From Pachysolen tannophilus NRRL Y-2460 (taxonomy: Eukaryota > Ascomycota > Pichiomycetes > Alaninales > Pachysolenaceae): a stretch of 64,000 bases of DNA. Both the position numbers and the translations under genes were made by a program. Of the stretch, positions 11,016 to 22,182 are shown piece after piece. Position 1 is the stretch's first letter. Every line of letters begins with the position of its first letter. Below the pieces are notes generated by a model. The model searched no databases and was not told where the DNA came from. It saw nothing but the letters and a program-made list of their open reading frames with translations. The stretch is taken from contig KV454014.1 in assembly GCA_001661245.1 (NCBI GenBank), positions 368,039 through 432,038 of the forward strand, written 5' to 3'.

Positions 11016-11420
11016 ATGAAGAAATTTTTCCATATAGGCTCATCAAATAAACATACAAACGAAGGTCATAATTTAAACAATCCTGCACCGAGAAAGATAA
11101 AAACGACGGGTGGTGGTGGAACCGGAACTAGTAATGCTAGTGGTAAACCTTTAGCAAAACCTTTGGTAAAACCAAAAGCAGTAGTTTCTTCAAAAGGTGG
11201 TAGGACACTAGGTGATGGGCTGCCGCCACTGCTGCTGCTGCTGCTGTCAGCGAAGGATACTTCTCTGGGTGGTGGTTCGGCAGTTGCAGAGCAACCTCAC
11301 CCAAAGACAGCAGCAGCAATGGCTGCTGAACTGAGATTGAAGAATCAAAGTGCAAAAAATGGAGAATTGGGTAAGAAATTAGAGAAAAGGAATAAAGAAT
11401 TTAAAAAAAATTCACTTTAG
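11016..11420 (+). CDS. Small protein of unknown function
   Basis: A 134-residue protein if started at the ATG at 11016; the frame opens 7 codons earlier at a TTG. I do not recognise it. It begins MKKFFHIGSSNK, then a Gly/Ser/Lys-rich stretch. Next comes a run containing six consecutive CTG codons (11229-11246), with two further CTGs nearby. The C-terminal helix is Ala- and Lys-rich (KTAAAMAAE..LKNQ, KKLEKRNKEFKK). The regular code gives an odd poly-Leu patch inside a hydrophilic chain; reading CTG as Ala or Ser makes the composition uniform. The helical tail faintly recalls small p97/VCP-binding proteins, but that is weak. Coding status is supported by length, the basic-helix C-terminus and an open frame in GC-richer DNA. 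Confidence 0.55.
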   Translation: MKKFFHIGSSNKHTNEGHNLNNPAPRKIKTTGGGGTGTSNASGKPLAKPLVKPKAVVSSKGGRTLGDGLPPLLLLLLSAKDTSLGGGSAVAEQPHPKTAAAMAAELRLKNQSAKNGELGKKLEKRNKEFKKNSL

Positions 11421-11731
11421 ATTAATTTATAGCTCTAATCATACCCAAAAACATAACTTGGATGTTGGCCCTTTTTGGCTTTTTGGCTTGTTGGCTTTTT
11501 TTTTTCTATTTTCTAATGTATATATGAGGTTGAAATAATTACGGTTATATATGTATGTATGTGTGTATGTACATATGTATACAATGCATTTTTTTATTTT
11601 ATTTAATTTTTTTTTTTTTTGGCTTGGTGAAATGGTATGAATGGTATATATCCTTCAATAGAAGTACGGGATTTATACATAAAACAAACGATAATCAACA
11701 TTTGTAGAATTAAAGAAAAAAAAATAAACTG

Positions 11732-11780
<49 letters not shown>
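11732..11780. repeat. A42-G7 homopolymer at gap edge
   Basis: Forty-two A followed by seven G, directly abutting the N-run. The second gap in the window is also bordered by long A- and G-runs, so such purine tracts probably broke the assembly. Confidence 0.9.
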
Positions 11781-12248
11781 NNNNNNNNNNNNNNNNNNNN
11801 NNNNNNNNNNNNNNNNNNNNNNNNNNNNNNNNNNNNNNNNNNNNNNNNNNNNNNNNNNNNNNNNNNNNNNNNNNNNNNNNNNNNNNNNNNNNNNNNNNNN
11901 NNNNNNNNNNNNNNNNNNNNNNNNNNNNNNNNNNNNNNNNNNNNNNNNNNNNNNNNNNNNNNNNNNNNNNNNNNNNNNNNNNNNNNNNNNNNNNNNNNNN
12001 NNNNNNNNNNNNNNNNNNNNNNNNNNNNNNNNNNNNNNNNNNNNNNNNNNNNNNNNNNNNNNNNNNNNNNNNNNNNNNNNNNNNNNNNNNNNNNNNNNNN
12101 NNNNNNNNNNNNNNNNNNNNNNNNNNNNNNNNNNNNNNNNNNNNNNNNNNNNNNNNNNNNNNNNNNNNNNNNNNNNNNNNNNNNNNNNNNNNNNNNNNNN
12201 NNNNNNNNNNNNNNNNNNNNNNNNNNNNNNNNNNNNNNNNNNNNNNNN
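11781..12248. other. Assembly gap (468 N)
   Basis: Run of N with no sequence information. It is bordered by an A-then-G homopolymer on the left and T-rich DNA on the right. Open frames that span it are artefacts. Confidence 0.99.
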
Positions 12249-12889
12249 TTTTTTATTTTTATTTTTTTTTTTTTGAAAATTTTTTTTTTTCACTTTTTAG
12301 TATTCTTTTTGTTGTGCAAAGTAAAAATATTTCATCTCTTTACTTTCTTCTAAAAATAGCGAACCAGTCAGGAGTAATTCGTTTCATTATGTCTATACCC
12401 CTTCTTTCGACATAGTCAATAATAAACATGAATCAAGCGGAAACGTGTTAATGTTAAAAGAAAAAAAATTAAGAAATAAAAATAAAAATAAAACACCCTT
12501 TTTGTATATACAATTGATATTATTCCGCTTTTTAATCCCCTGTAGCTTTTTATTGGAAAAAAAATTAAAAAAAAAAAAAGAAAAAGAAAAAAGCGAAAAC
12601 AATCTATAAGGTCTTTTCATTTTGCTTTTTTCCTTTCCTTGGTTTATTTTGGTGTTTTAAATAGCAAGCCTTTTTTTTTTTCAACTTTTAATTTCAAATT
12701 TTTTTTCTTTTTTCTTTTCCTTTTTTTAACTTTTTTCTTTTTTTTTTGTTCTTTTTTTTTATTATTATCATTATTCTTGTTTTTGCTAAACTCTTCATCA
12801 AATCATCATAATACTTCAAACTCAATATCTAGTAAATATGCATGGACAAACTGTAAAAAAAAAAAAAAAAAAAACACAATAGTTGTAAC

Positions 12890-13782
12890 TTATTTCTTTG
12901 AAGAAAAATATTCCCAGTAAATTGATCTTAATAAATATTCATCGTCATTCAACTTCTTACTTTCTGCATTTTCACATTTGGATAAAGATTCAATAACTAG
13001 CTTTAAATTACCATCGCTTAAACTTTTAACTCTTGAAAAATTGGAAATGACATTTAATGAAATGTATCCTTCTTCATTCATTTGACTTCTAAGATACATA
13101 TCCTTAATCAAATTTTCCTTTGAAAAATAATAATCAATTTGATGAGATAATTGTGTTAACTGATCAGATTTTCTAGTAGCAGGTATTGTAGTAGTTGTAC
13201 TTGCATTACTATTGTTTCTCTTTGTAGTACCACCATTGTTAGCAATAGTTTCCTCACCTCCAACAAAATATGGAGCAGGTGCAGGTGGTCCCATAGGGTA
13301 GAATGGAGTTTGAGGAATTGCAGTTACCGGATAATAGTCCATGAATGGTTGTTGACCTGGAATAAAAGGTTCAGCATTATTTTTGAAATTTGGAGAGTTG
13401 AGGATTTTTGGAGATGGTGATGGTGATGGTGAAGATTCATCTGTAACGGATGTAGTTGATGAAGAATAACTATTATGAACACCATTGCTCTTACTTCCAT
13501 GTTTACCCCCATATCTGGTGCCCGCTCCAGCATTGTTCATATAGCCGCCAAAATATGGTGGGAAAAATGGTTGGTAATAAGGTGGTGGTGGGAAAAATGC
13601 ACCTGGCATCATTTGTGGAATAAAAGGTTGTTGAGCATACGGAGAAAATCCATTTTGAGATGCTCTTCTATTTTTACCATTCGGATTATAGTAACCACTT
13701 TTACTATTTTTCCTTACATTACCATTACCCATATTGTTATTCGAATATCCATTCAACTTTTGTTGTTGTGACAGTGTTTGTT

Positions 13783-13813
<31 letters not shown>

Positions 13814-15115
13814 CAGTTGTTGCTGATGATGTATTTGCATTTGGATTTGCAGTTGCTGCAGTTGCTGCAGTTGTTGCATTTGCAGCTGTTGCTGGAACTG
13901 TAGCTGCTGTTCAAGCAATGGAGCATGGAGTTGCTGTTGTTGCAATTCATCTAAATTATCATCTGATGATACCAATAGTTTATGTTTTTGTAATACTCCA
14001 TCTTTTTCATTTTCTATTTCATTTGGTGCAATTCCATCAATATGATCTTTGTTATACAAATTCCCATCTATTTTATCATTGTTTGTTTCTGGTTGTAATT
14101 CAACCCCTCCTTTATTTTCCAAACCAACATTTTGAACTGCTATTGTAATTTCTTCAACACTTCTATCTGAATGTGATTTATTTTCTAAAGTTGCATCTTT
14201 TGGAGCATTTGCAACGGCTGATGTGTTTGATGCAGTTGATGCATTTGTAGTTTTATTTGTATTTGTATTTGTATTTGTATTTGTATTTGCCCCCAGGTGT
14301 GGGGTTCTTTCCTCACCATCTTGTTTCCCACTATTATTAGCCGAATCATTTTTGGTCTTATTCCTTCTATTTCTCCTACTCTTATTATTATTATTATTAC
14401 TGTTTTCATTATTATTCTGGGATGAGCCTTGCTCTTTGTTATTATTATTATTACTTTCACCATTTTTCTTTTTTTTATTTTTGGATTTTTTATTTTTATT
14501 ATTATTATTATTATTACTTCCATTACCTTTCTTAGTAGACGATGAAGATTTACTATCAACAATAATAGTAGCATCATAAGGAACCCATTTTTCCTTACCA
14601 GTAGCTTTAATCTTATGCGATGTTGATGAAGAACTTGAAGGTATGCCTGTATTATTCGAATTATTAGTAGCAGTTGCAGCAGCCGAAGCAGCAGCTGTGG
14701 AAGTAGTGGCAGCCATAGCTCCAGAATCACCATTTTTCGTTACTAAAGATTGACCATTGTTATTATTATTATTAGAAGGCTTGACATTCTCCTTAGAATT
14801 TTCTGACGATTTTTCAGGAGTTGGCCACTGATCTGATCTAACCAGTTTCTTTTGACCTGTCTGCAATTGTTGTAACTTCCTTTGAGTCCAAGGATTAACA
14901 TCAGGCAGTCTTGCCGGTAATAATGTAGTTTTCTTTGCTTGAGCAGAAGCATTTGAAGAAGCTATTGAAGCTGGTGGGGTGGTGGGCGTAGTCGATGATG
15001 AAGGAACATTGGAGTTGGTATTGGTATTGGCATTGGTATTGGTGTTGGTGTTGGCATTGACATTGACATTGGATACAGAAGACCCATTACCACTATTCTC
15101 TATTGATGATGACAT
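12890..15115 (-). CDS. La-motif RNA-binding protein (SRO9/LARP-like)
   Basis: 741 residues from the ATG at 15115; two more codons upstream begin at a TTG. The only folded domain is a C-terminal La motif (about residues 645-735): LSHQIDYYFSKENLIKDMYLR, GYISLNVISNFSRVKSLS and LVIESLSKCE. This places it with Sro9/Slf1 and LARP1-type proteins, which bind mRNA and associate with ribosomes. The rest is low complexity: poly-Asn, Ser/Thr, Lys-rich, a long Gln-rich stretch (about 395-460) and a Pro/Tyr/Phe-rich part. VNPWTQRKLQ near residue 75 resembles the NPW motif in Sro9-type N-termini. It is much longer than Sro9 (434). No RRM follows the La motif, so it is not the La protein Lhp1. Confidence 0.75.
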
Positions 15116-16194
15116 TACCAATGATGATGATGATGATGCCCAAAACGAAAATCAAATTAATGAAAAAGAAAATTAGTAATAAAAAAAATAAAATAAAAAA
15201 AAAATTTAAATAGTAATAAAAATAAAAAGAAAAAAATTTTTTCTCTCTCTCTGTTTCTATGAAAAATCAAAAATCAAAAAAAAAAAAAAAGTTTGTCGAA
15301 ATGAGTATGATTCAAACTAAAATGAATTGGAAACTCTTAAAAACCTTTTTATAAAATAGATAAATGAAATAGCTTCCTTGGATTAAGCAAAAAGACAAAT
15401 AACAACCAAAAACCAAATATTGAAAGAAATAAATATAATAAAAAAATAAAAAATAAAAAATTAAAAAAAGTTACTTTGTGTTATAATAATAATAAAAAAA
15501 AAAATGAACTGATAGAACTTATAATAATAAAAGTTATTATAAAAATTACTTGTGCCTATAATTAAGTAAGTGCAATAAAATTTATAAATTTATAATGATT
15601 TATTGGTTTATGGATGGCAAAGTATTGGCAATAGATTAATAACTGTGATGGATGAAAAAAAAAAAAAATTAATAATTCTATAATTGATCTAGTTCCCTCC
15701 TGATACTGAATCAATTAATTAATAACAATGTAATAACTTTCGCCTTTTCTTTTATTTTTTTTTTTTTTTTTGTAAATCGATGTTATTTCTTGATTTTAAT
15801 TTTGCCTTCTTAATAAAAATAAAACAAAACAAAAAAACAAAATAAAACAAGATAAAAAGAAGAATAAAAAGAAAAAAATTACTAATTAATAGTTAATTAA
15901 TCTTTTTTTATTTTATTAATATCCAAAGAAAGATATAACTCTCTCCTATTGATTAAAAAAAAAATATTGTATTATTAGTTATTACTTTATATATATATAT
16001 ATTTAAATACGACAAGTATTTTGTTGTGTTTTAATTTTCTTGTTTGTTAAAGAAAAAAGAGAAAAAATTTTTTCCAAACACAAAGATGATTTTTCGGTCA
16101 ATTAAGAAATACTAAGAAATACATATTTTAACCATACTAATAATAATTTATATAGAACTAATAATATATATTATAATAGATATATATATGAATA

Positions 16195-16231
<37 letters not shown>

Positions 16232-16333
16232 AGTAAAGATTTTACTATATTATTCTCTAATTAAAGACATTTCATTCACTTTTCTTTTCTTTTCTTTCCT
16301 TTTCATTTCATTTCTTTTCTTCAAATCTCTTAC
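15116..16333. other. Intergenic, upstream of La-motif gene
   Basis: 1.2 kb of A/T-rich DNA between the 5' end of the La-motif gene and the 3' end of PDE2. It contains a short GAT repeat next to the start codon, many A-runs, an ATATAT run near 15990 and an unbroken T-run of about 31 at 16198-16228. I see no gene. Confidence 0.6.
16198..16228. repeat. T-run of about 31
   Basis: Longest pure homopolymer in ungapped sequence that I noticed apart from the one at the first gap. It lies about 100 bases downstream of the PDE2 stop codon. Confidence 0.85.
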
Positions 16334-18277
16334 TTAGTGTTTTTTATGTCTTGTTGTATTTTCGTATTCACATTTTTCCCAAAATTCAACATTATTATTG
16401 ATATTATCCACTAAAAATTGTAATTCTGGTAAAAAATTAGCCATTTTTTCGAAAAAAATTAATGCAAATTGATTTATAAAATATAATTGTCCCTTTGATA
16501 ATGCTGGCATGATTTTTGAAGCTTCTTCTGGGGTAATTTTTTGTAATTGTACAATATCCAGCACTTGATCTTGTGCTGAAACTGGTATTGGTATTTGTAA
16601 TTGTAATGGAACTTGATTATGATTTTTTTGTTGTTTCTTCAATAGTAAGAATTTTTCAAGTGATGCAACTTCACCCATTTCATTAGTTAATGATACCCCC
16701 CATCTTGCAGAAACTAATAATGGCCGACATACATTTGAAATATCTGCACATTTAATTAATAATGAACATAACAAAAGACGAATTGTAGTTACTTCATCTT
16801 TATCGAAATTGCACCATACTTGATCTTGTTCTTCTTGTAAATTATTGTTATTGTTATTGTTATTGTTATTGTTATTGTTATTATTATCATTTTCTTTACC
16901 TTCTGTCGGCACCCTTTGCCTATATTTCATTAATCGATCAATTTTTTCAATATAACTGAAATGATTCATCATATCTGTTGATAATATGCTTAATTCAACA
17001 ATTTCTTGTCCATTTTCAATAATATTATTTTCAAATAAAAATGAACAAAAATTTATCAATATAGATCTAAATTGTGTAAAATGAAATTTTTCTAAAATTG
17101 ATTGATTATTAAAATGTTGAGCTATAGGTGTTTTAAATTCCAGTAAAAATGTATTCGTTAATCCAGGATGTCCAATATCATGACCTAAACATGCAACTAA
17201 AAGCAGTAATGTATAAACTGGTGTCAAGAAAACTCCTGATACTCTCAGAGTTGTTTCATTTTTCGGTATTGATCTTTTATTACCATCTCTTGGAGGTATA
17301 CAATCCAAACTAAGTAAAATATAAAAAGCCAGTTGTAATACATCTATTGCATGTCTAAAATTATGGAAAGCATTACCCATTCTATAATTATCTCTCACAG
17401 TAAATAAAAAACACAAGAGTTCATTTTTATTATGCCATTTTGTTTTTGAAAAAAAATTTTTTTCCTTATTATTCCCATTAATTAAATTATTATTATTATT
17501 ATTCTTATCATCACAATTATGAACTGCTATTTCAAGCATTAAACAAGCACAATAAAGTAATTCATCATATGATAATGAATGTGATTTAAATTCCCATTCA
17601 TATATCAAATCAAGATAATAATCAGTATTATGATTTAAATTTAATAATTTAAAATAATCTATTTCTTTTACAAGTAATTTTTTAAATTTTTCATTTTTAA
17701 TTATTGGAGTTTCAATATCACCAAGCATTGAAGGTAAATTATTATTATTATTATTATTATCATTATTATCAAATAAAATTTCATTTTTTAAACCAATCCA
17801 TGATAATGTTCTACTAAATTTTGAACTCCATAATTCTAAATAAGAAATTAATTCATTAGCAGTTGGTAATTTAATAATTTTTATATCATCATAAACTTGA
17901 ATTATTATATTCAAATGACGGAAATATTCATTTATCAATTCTATTAATTCATCAGTTAAAAGTCCATCTAATGAATCTTTCTCATAACAATCCATAAACC
18001 CACGATCTTTTCTAATAAATAATAATATAGGATGATCTAATTCTAATTCCATCAAATTCACTTCATCATAATTACTAGTATTTGGATACCTATTTTTCAA
18101 TATTAAATATTCAATCAAATCATGAATAGAATAAAAATAAGCTGATATAAAATTTACCTCATCATTCGGAAAAATTAAATTTAAATCTCCTTCCACTTTC
18201 TGTCCAACATTATCTCTATCACCATCTCGAAACTTGTCCAAAATAAGATACTCTATCATCCTGCTTGATCTATTCAT
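16334..18277 (-). CDS. PDE2: High-affinity cAMP phosphodiesterase Pde2
   Basis: 647 residues. The class I cyclic-nucleotide phosphodiesterase domain is clear. AFHNFRHAIDVLQ (near residue 305) carries the catalytic His. LGHDIGHPGLTN (near 365) gives the metal-binding HD pair, followed by LSTDMMNHF and the metal-ligand Asp in KCADISNVCRP. Pde2 breaks down cAMP and so limits protein kinase A signalling. Poly-Asn insertions coded by ATT or GTT repeats (near residues 172, 266 and 475) lie between conserved blocks and lengthen it relative to yeast Pde2 (526). A CTG codon (17330-17332) follows DVLQ, where most family members have Ser, Thr or Ala. Confidence 0.93.
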   Translation of the reverse strand: MNRSSRMIEYLILDKFRDGDRDNVGQKVEGDLNLIFPNDEVNFISAYFYSIHDLIEYLILKNRYPNTSNYDEVNLMELELDHPILLFIRKDRGFMDCYEKDSLDGLLTDELIELINEYFRHLNIIIQVYDDIKIIKLPTANELISYLELWSSKFSRTLSWIGLKNEILFDNNDNNNNNNNLPSMLGDIETPIIKNEKFKKLLVKEIDYFKLLNLNHNTDYYLDLIYEWEFKSHSLSYDELLYCACLMLEIAVHNCDDKNNNNNNLINGNNKEKNFFSKTKWHNKNELLCFLFTVRDNYRMGNAFHNFRHAIDVLQLAFYILLSLDCIPPRDGNKRSIPKNETTLRVSGVFLTPVYTLLLLVACLGHDIGHPGLTNTFLLEFKTPIAQHFNNQSILEKFHFTQFRSILINFCSFLFENNIIENGQEIVELSILSTDMMNHFSYIEKIDRLMKYRQRVPTEGKENDNNNNNNNNNNNNNNNLQEEQDQVWCNFDKDEVTTIRLLLCSLLIKCADISNVCRPLLVSARWGVSLTNEMGEVASLEKFLLLKKQQKNHNQVPLQLQIPIPVSAQDQVLDIVQLQKITPEEASKIMPALSKGQLYFINQFALIFFEKMANFLPELQFLVDNINNNVEFWEKCEYENTTRHKKH

Positions 18278-20204
18278 GATAAAAGAAAAGAAGAAGAAGA
18301 ATAATAATAATAAAAAGAAAAGAAAAAAAGAAAAAAAAAAAAAAATTTTAAAATAAAAAAAATAATAGAAAAAAATTAAAAAATAAAAAATTTTCCTATA
18401 TAGATAATAATAATAAATAAATATAAAAGATAAGCAAGGAACTAAAGAGTTATTAAATAGTTTCTTGTAATAATAATAAGAATAAAAAATTAAAAGATTT
18501 TAAAAAAAACCAAAACTCATATATTTCAATTCAAAACTAATGATCAAATAATAAATTGAATTCAAATTTTTGTATTGTATATATCTTGAGCTATATTGCT
18601 AAAAGTGGTATTTATTTAATAGATGAAGTATTATTTAAATAACGGTTTTTTTTCCTAAATTATTATTTTTATTTTTTCTTTCTTTTCCTCCCATAAAAAG
18701 AAAAGAGAAAACCCAAGTTTTAGTACTAATTAACTAATTAAATAATTAACTAAATAATACTAGTAGTGTGTAATTGTATTTATTGTATTTATTATAGGAA
18801 CCACATATTATAAGCATGTGTTATTTAGATAAATTTATTGGTTTTTAGTAATTATGAAAAAATCAAACTTTAACTTGATTGATTTATATTATTTGTTAAT
18901 TAGTCTGTTTGCTTGTAAGGCTAAATGATCGATGAACCGATAGTTTAAACTTTAAATCTCTTTACTGCGTTTTTACTAGTACGATAATTTGATTCAATTT
19001 TTATAAAAGAAATTATTATTGATGATGAAGATATTGTTATTTTTTTTTTTTTTGGAGATTTTAAGATGTTAAGAGGGGAATTTTTTTGAATTGTAAAATT
19101 CTATATTAGATTTTCTTCTTTTTTTTTTAAAAAAGAAAAAAATGAGTTTTTGTTATATTGACATCGCTCGTACTGGTGGTAATAAACATCATTCAATTGT
19201 TTGCTTTTTACTAGTAGATTTGGTATTAAATGGCAGTTATTTGAGATGTAATATTTGGCCCTGGATTTCTTTCTGGCTCATAACCACTAATGTTTAACTA
19301 GGTTTTAATCTATAGAATTTATAAATTTTGTGGTTGTCAATGAGTTTTTTTTTTGAAATGAGTAAATAGGATAAATAGTTCTGAGACTATTGTTTTGTAA
19401 TATCTTCAGTTCTTCTTGAAACTTTTTCAAAGCGAATAATATAATAAATCAATTTATTCTTTACGGTATAAAAGATTTCACTGATTAGTTTTAAATTAAT
19501 ACCAATTTATCTTGATCAGTTTCTTTACCTTCCAACAATTTTGTAAATTAGTATGGTTTCTAAAACTAATGAGATGCTAATGGATGTACCTACGAAAAAT
19601 TATAAAAATCAACAATATGTGAATGCAAGTGCAAATGCAAGTGCAAGTACAAGGTCCAAGGTCCAAGGTCAAAAGTCCAACGTTCCCCTCACCTTATTTT
19701 CACATTTCATTTACAAAATTTATCAATTGTCTAATGAACATTTTGCAAAACTTTTCAAGTATCCGATTTTATTCTTTGTAGAATCGTAAAGAAAAGTTAA
19801 TATGAAAAATAGGGTTTCATCTTTTCTTTGTAGATATTTCAATTCTTGATTTATTTATGGTATTACCTAAATGACTTGGGAATTCGTAAAATTGAATTTT
19901 TTTGTTTTTTGTTTTTAGTAGGTTCGGATCTTAAATCAATTGATAAGCTAGTCAGAATCATCAAGTGAGTCAATTGACAATTCTCATTCAATTAATCATA
20001 TCATGTTAATTCGAAAACTTCAAACTTTTAAACTTTTAAAACTTTTAAAACCAATAAGGCGTGCGGAAATATTGTGATGTGGTAACTGTCAATTCAAGCC
20101 TCTTGAGGAAAATGGAATAGAATGGAATTCACAGCATATACAAACTCAAGTAATTATATATATATATATATATATACTGTTATTTTGAAATTGTGGATTT
20201 AAAG
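18278..20204. promoter_or_regulatory. Long divergent intergenic region, PDE2/ATX2-like
   Basis: 1.9 kb, the longest gene-free stretch without a gap. It separates two divergent genes, so both promoters lie here. It holds many A/T runs and a TATATA run just before the ATX2-like ATG (about 20154-20176). At 19553-19789 there is a 78-codon ATG-initiated frame containing short tandem repeats (GCAAGT/GCAAAT at about 19624-19650, and three AAGGTCC copies to about 19670). I recognise nothing in its product and do not call it a gene. Confidence 0.5.
19624..19670. repeat. Short tandem repeats GCAAGT and AAGGTCC
   Basis: Four or five imperfect hexamers GCAAGT/GCAAAT, directly followed by three imperfect heptamers AAGGTCC, in the PDE2/ATX2-like intergenic region. 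Their meaning is unknown. Confidence 0.7.
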
Positions 20205-21374
20205 ATGTCAGCACTTGGGTTGTTGAAGATAACTCTATTATCAGCGATGATGGTGGTGTCATCACTTGTGTCGGGATTATTACCCTTATCAGTAAAACTT
20301 TCAAATCAGCGCTTGAAATTAATATCGGTATTTAGTATGGGGATATTGTTAAGTACATCATTAATTATAATAATACCTGAAGGAATAGAAACATTATATG
20401 AATATACCAAGAATTCAGGAGATAATAATAATGGAGAAAAAAATCCACGTTTAATAGGTTTATTATTATTATTTGGTTTTACAACAATGTATATTGTAGA
20501 AAATATTAATGTAATTAGTAAAAATTCAGATTCAAATAAAATTAAATATACAGGAATTAATGATAGTATTGATTCATTTAATGATAATGATTTTGAATTT
20601 AGATTGGATTCACTGCTGCTGCTGCTGGATGATACTACTAGTGATTTAGAAAGAAATAATATTAATAATTTTCATTCAATTTTAAAAATATGTTTAACTA
20701 TACGTGATTTACTGATGGTTTCACCTGCTAGTCTTGGTCTTTTAATTCATTCACTTTGTGATGGTGTTGCATTGACTTCATCAGTATTAGCTGCAAATAA
20801 ATCATTAAGTGTTGTTGTATTTATAGCTATATTTGTTCATAAAGTTCCAACAGCTTTCAGTTTAACTTCAGTCTTATTAAATGAAAATATAAGTCGAAGA
20901 TTAATAAAAATGCAATTAATTGTTTTCAGTTTTAGTTTGGCTGTTGGATCAATTGGAAGTTTTATTGTTTTCAGTTCTTGGACTGCTACTAGTGATAAAG
21001 ATGATGACATGAATAGTGTCGAATATTTTACAGCAGCATTGTTATTATATAGTGGAGGAACATTTTTATACGTTGGAGTTCACACAATGTTGGAAATCTT
21101 GGGTGAAGGAGATAATGGTAGAGACAACCAAGAAGATATAGTACCACAAAGACTGCGAAGTTCTGGAAGTGAAGAAACTGTTGTTGTTGATGGTAGTGGT
21201 GGTATTAATTCTGTCGTTGCTGCTAATTCAACCATTCCAACGGGAAGAAACAACAATCGTCATCATGGACATCATCATCATGCAGCAGAAGTACAAAAAT
21301 TAAGTTTGAGTGAATTTGGATTGAGTTTACTTGGTATGGTGTTACCAGTACTTATTGGATTGGTCAAGGAGTAA
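20205..21374 (+). CDS. ATX2: ZIP-family metal transporter, ATX2/ZIP9-like
   Basis: 389 residues from the ATG at 20205; the frame also opens 4 codons earlier at a GTG. The N-terminus has three hydrophobic segments with SGLLPLSVKLS, then IIIPEGIETLYE. This pattern is shared with human SLC39A9 (ZIP9) and yeast Atx2, a Golgi manganese transporter. ZIP metal-site motifs are present: HSLCDGVAL (about 180-190) and HKVPTAF (about 212). GGTFLYVGVHTMLEIL comes later, and the last membrane segment ends the protein. Between segments 3 and 4 lies an acidic loop with five consecutive CTG codons (20613-20627) flanked by Asp and Ser. A His-rich loop (RHHGHHHH) precedes the last segment, as is common in ZIPs. 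Confidence 0.8.
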   Translation: MSALGLLKITLLSAMMVVSSLVSGLLPLSVKLSNQRLKLISVFSMGILLSTSLIIIIPEGIETLYEYTKNSGDNNNGEKNPRLIGLLLLFGFTTMYIVENINVISKNSDSNKIKYTGINDSIDSFNDNDFEFRLDSLLLLLDDTTSDLERNNINNFHSILKICLTIRDLLMVSPASLGLLIHSLCDGVALTSSVLAANKSLSVVVFIAIFVHKVPTAFSLTSVLLNENISRRLIKMQLIVFSFSLAVGSIGSFIVFSSWTATSDKDDDMNSVEYFTAALLLYSGGTFLYVGVHTMLEILGEGDNGRDNQEDIVPQRLRSSGSEETVVVDGSGGINSVVAANSTIPTGRNNNRHHGHHHHAAEVQKLSLSEFGLSLLGMVLPVLIGLVKE

Positions 21375-21474
21375 AATATTTATAGTGATAAATGAATTTT
21401 TTGTAATATTATAAATAGATTTTTCAAAAAAAGACAAAAATAAAAATAATAAATTAATGCATAAAATATAAAAT

Positions 21475-22182
21475 TTATACAATTTTCTTTAATGTTTTCC
21501 TTTGTAACCATTTATTTTTCTTATTAACAACCCTATTCTCTCCCACCGGTACACTTAATATCCTTCTCGCTCCAATGGTATAATTATTCCCATTATTTAA
21601 AACACTTACTGTAACTGGACCTTTTTTCAAAGTTTTAGAATTATTTAATTTATTTAATTGTTTTAATTTTGCTAATTTTAATTTTTTCAACTGTTTCTTA
21701 TCTGGTTCTTGAAAATTTATCCTCTTTGGCTGAGTCAGTGGTAATGTTTTATGTAAACTCACTGAATCATTATCAATAGATTCAAGCAATTCTTCTGGTA
21801 AAATATCAGGTAATTCTGTTATATCCACTTCTTTTCCCTGTTTCCCTATTATTCTTGCCTTCTTCTCCTGTTGTTGTTGAGCAAATTTCAAATTTTGTTC
21901 TCTTCGTTTCTGCTTTACTGTCTTCTTTTGATCTTGCTCTAATTTCAGCAGCTCCGCTTCTAATTTGGCAAATGTATCCACTCCACCAGATATTCCTTCT
22001 TCCTCAGGGGCATCTGAATCACTTTCACTATCTTCTTCTTCTTCTTCTTCTTCATCTTCTTCTATTTCTTCATCAGCGGCTTTATCCCTAGACGAATCCG
22101 AAGACCGCAGTTTATTATACCCACTATTTATTCCCGCATCTGAGTCCAGCACTACTGCTCTCTTAGATCTTGTGGTAACCAT
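21475..22182 (-). CDS. BUD21: BUD21/UTP16-like U3 snoRNP protein
   Basis: 235 residues. A strongly acidic block (EEIEEDEEEEEEEDSESDSD) sits near residue 38. It is followed by a charged coiled coil (LEAELLKLEQDQKKTVKQKRREQ), LPDILPEELLESI and a basic Lys/Leu-rich stretch. The C-terminal WLQRKTLKK is typical of the U3 snoRNA-associated family that includes S. cerevisiae Bud21/Utp16 (214 residues), a small-subunit processome protein of the nucleolus. The basic-acidic layout and length fit; the call is from motif memory. Several CTG codons lie in the charged coiled coil. The gene is convergent with the ATX2-like gene, with only 100 bases between stops. Confidence 0.62.
   Translation of the reverse strand: MVTTRSKRAVVLDSDAGINSGYNKLRSSDSSRDKAADEEIEEDEEEEEEEDSESDSDAPEEEGISGGVDTFAKLEAELLKLEQDQKKTVKQKRREQNLKFAQQQQEKKARIIGKQGKEVDITELPDILPEELLESIDNDSVSLHKTLPLTQPKRINFQEPDKKQLKKLKLAKLKQLNKLNNSKTLKKGPVTVSVLNNGNNYTIGARRILSVPVGENRVVNKKNKWLQRKTLKKIV

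Larger units (their letters stand above)
11421..12889. other. Intergenic with assembly gap, no gene seen
   Basis: The sequenced parts on each side of the N-run are extremely A- and T-rich, with T-runs, a TATG-repeat stretch at about 11510-11580 and long homopolymers. Open frames here encode only Phe/Leu/Lys homopolymer and are not credible. It lies downstream of both flanking genes (the small + gene and the - La-motif gene), so no promoter is expected. Confidence 0.6.

Noticed and set aside
11673-12293. Open frame spanning the first run of N
   Set aside because: Most of it is N, and the rest encodes Lys/Asn and Phe homopolymer. It exists only because N contains no stop.
14230-14290. Minisatellite in the La-motif gene as a mobile or regulatory repeat
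   Set aside because: The TTTGTA repeat encodes Asn-Thr in frame and is ordinary low-complexity coding sequence.
14185-14733. 182-codon and other overlapping frames within the La-motif gene
   Set aside because: Leu/Ile-rich shadows of Asn/Gln codon repeats in the real frame.
19553-19789. 78-codon frame in the PDE2/ATX2-like intergenic region
   Set aside because: Short, partly built from tandem repeats, and with no recognisable domain. Left as a note within the intergenic entry.
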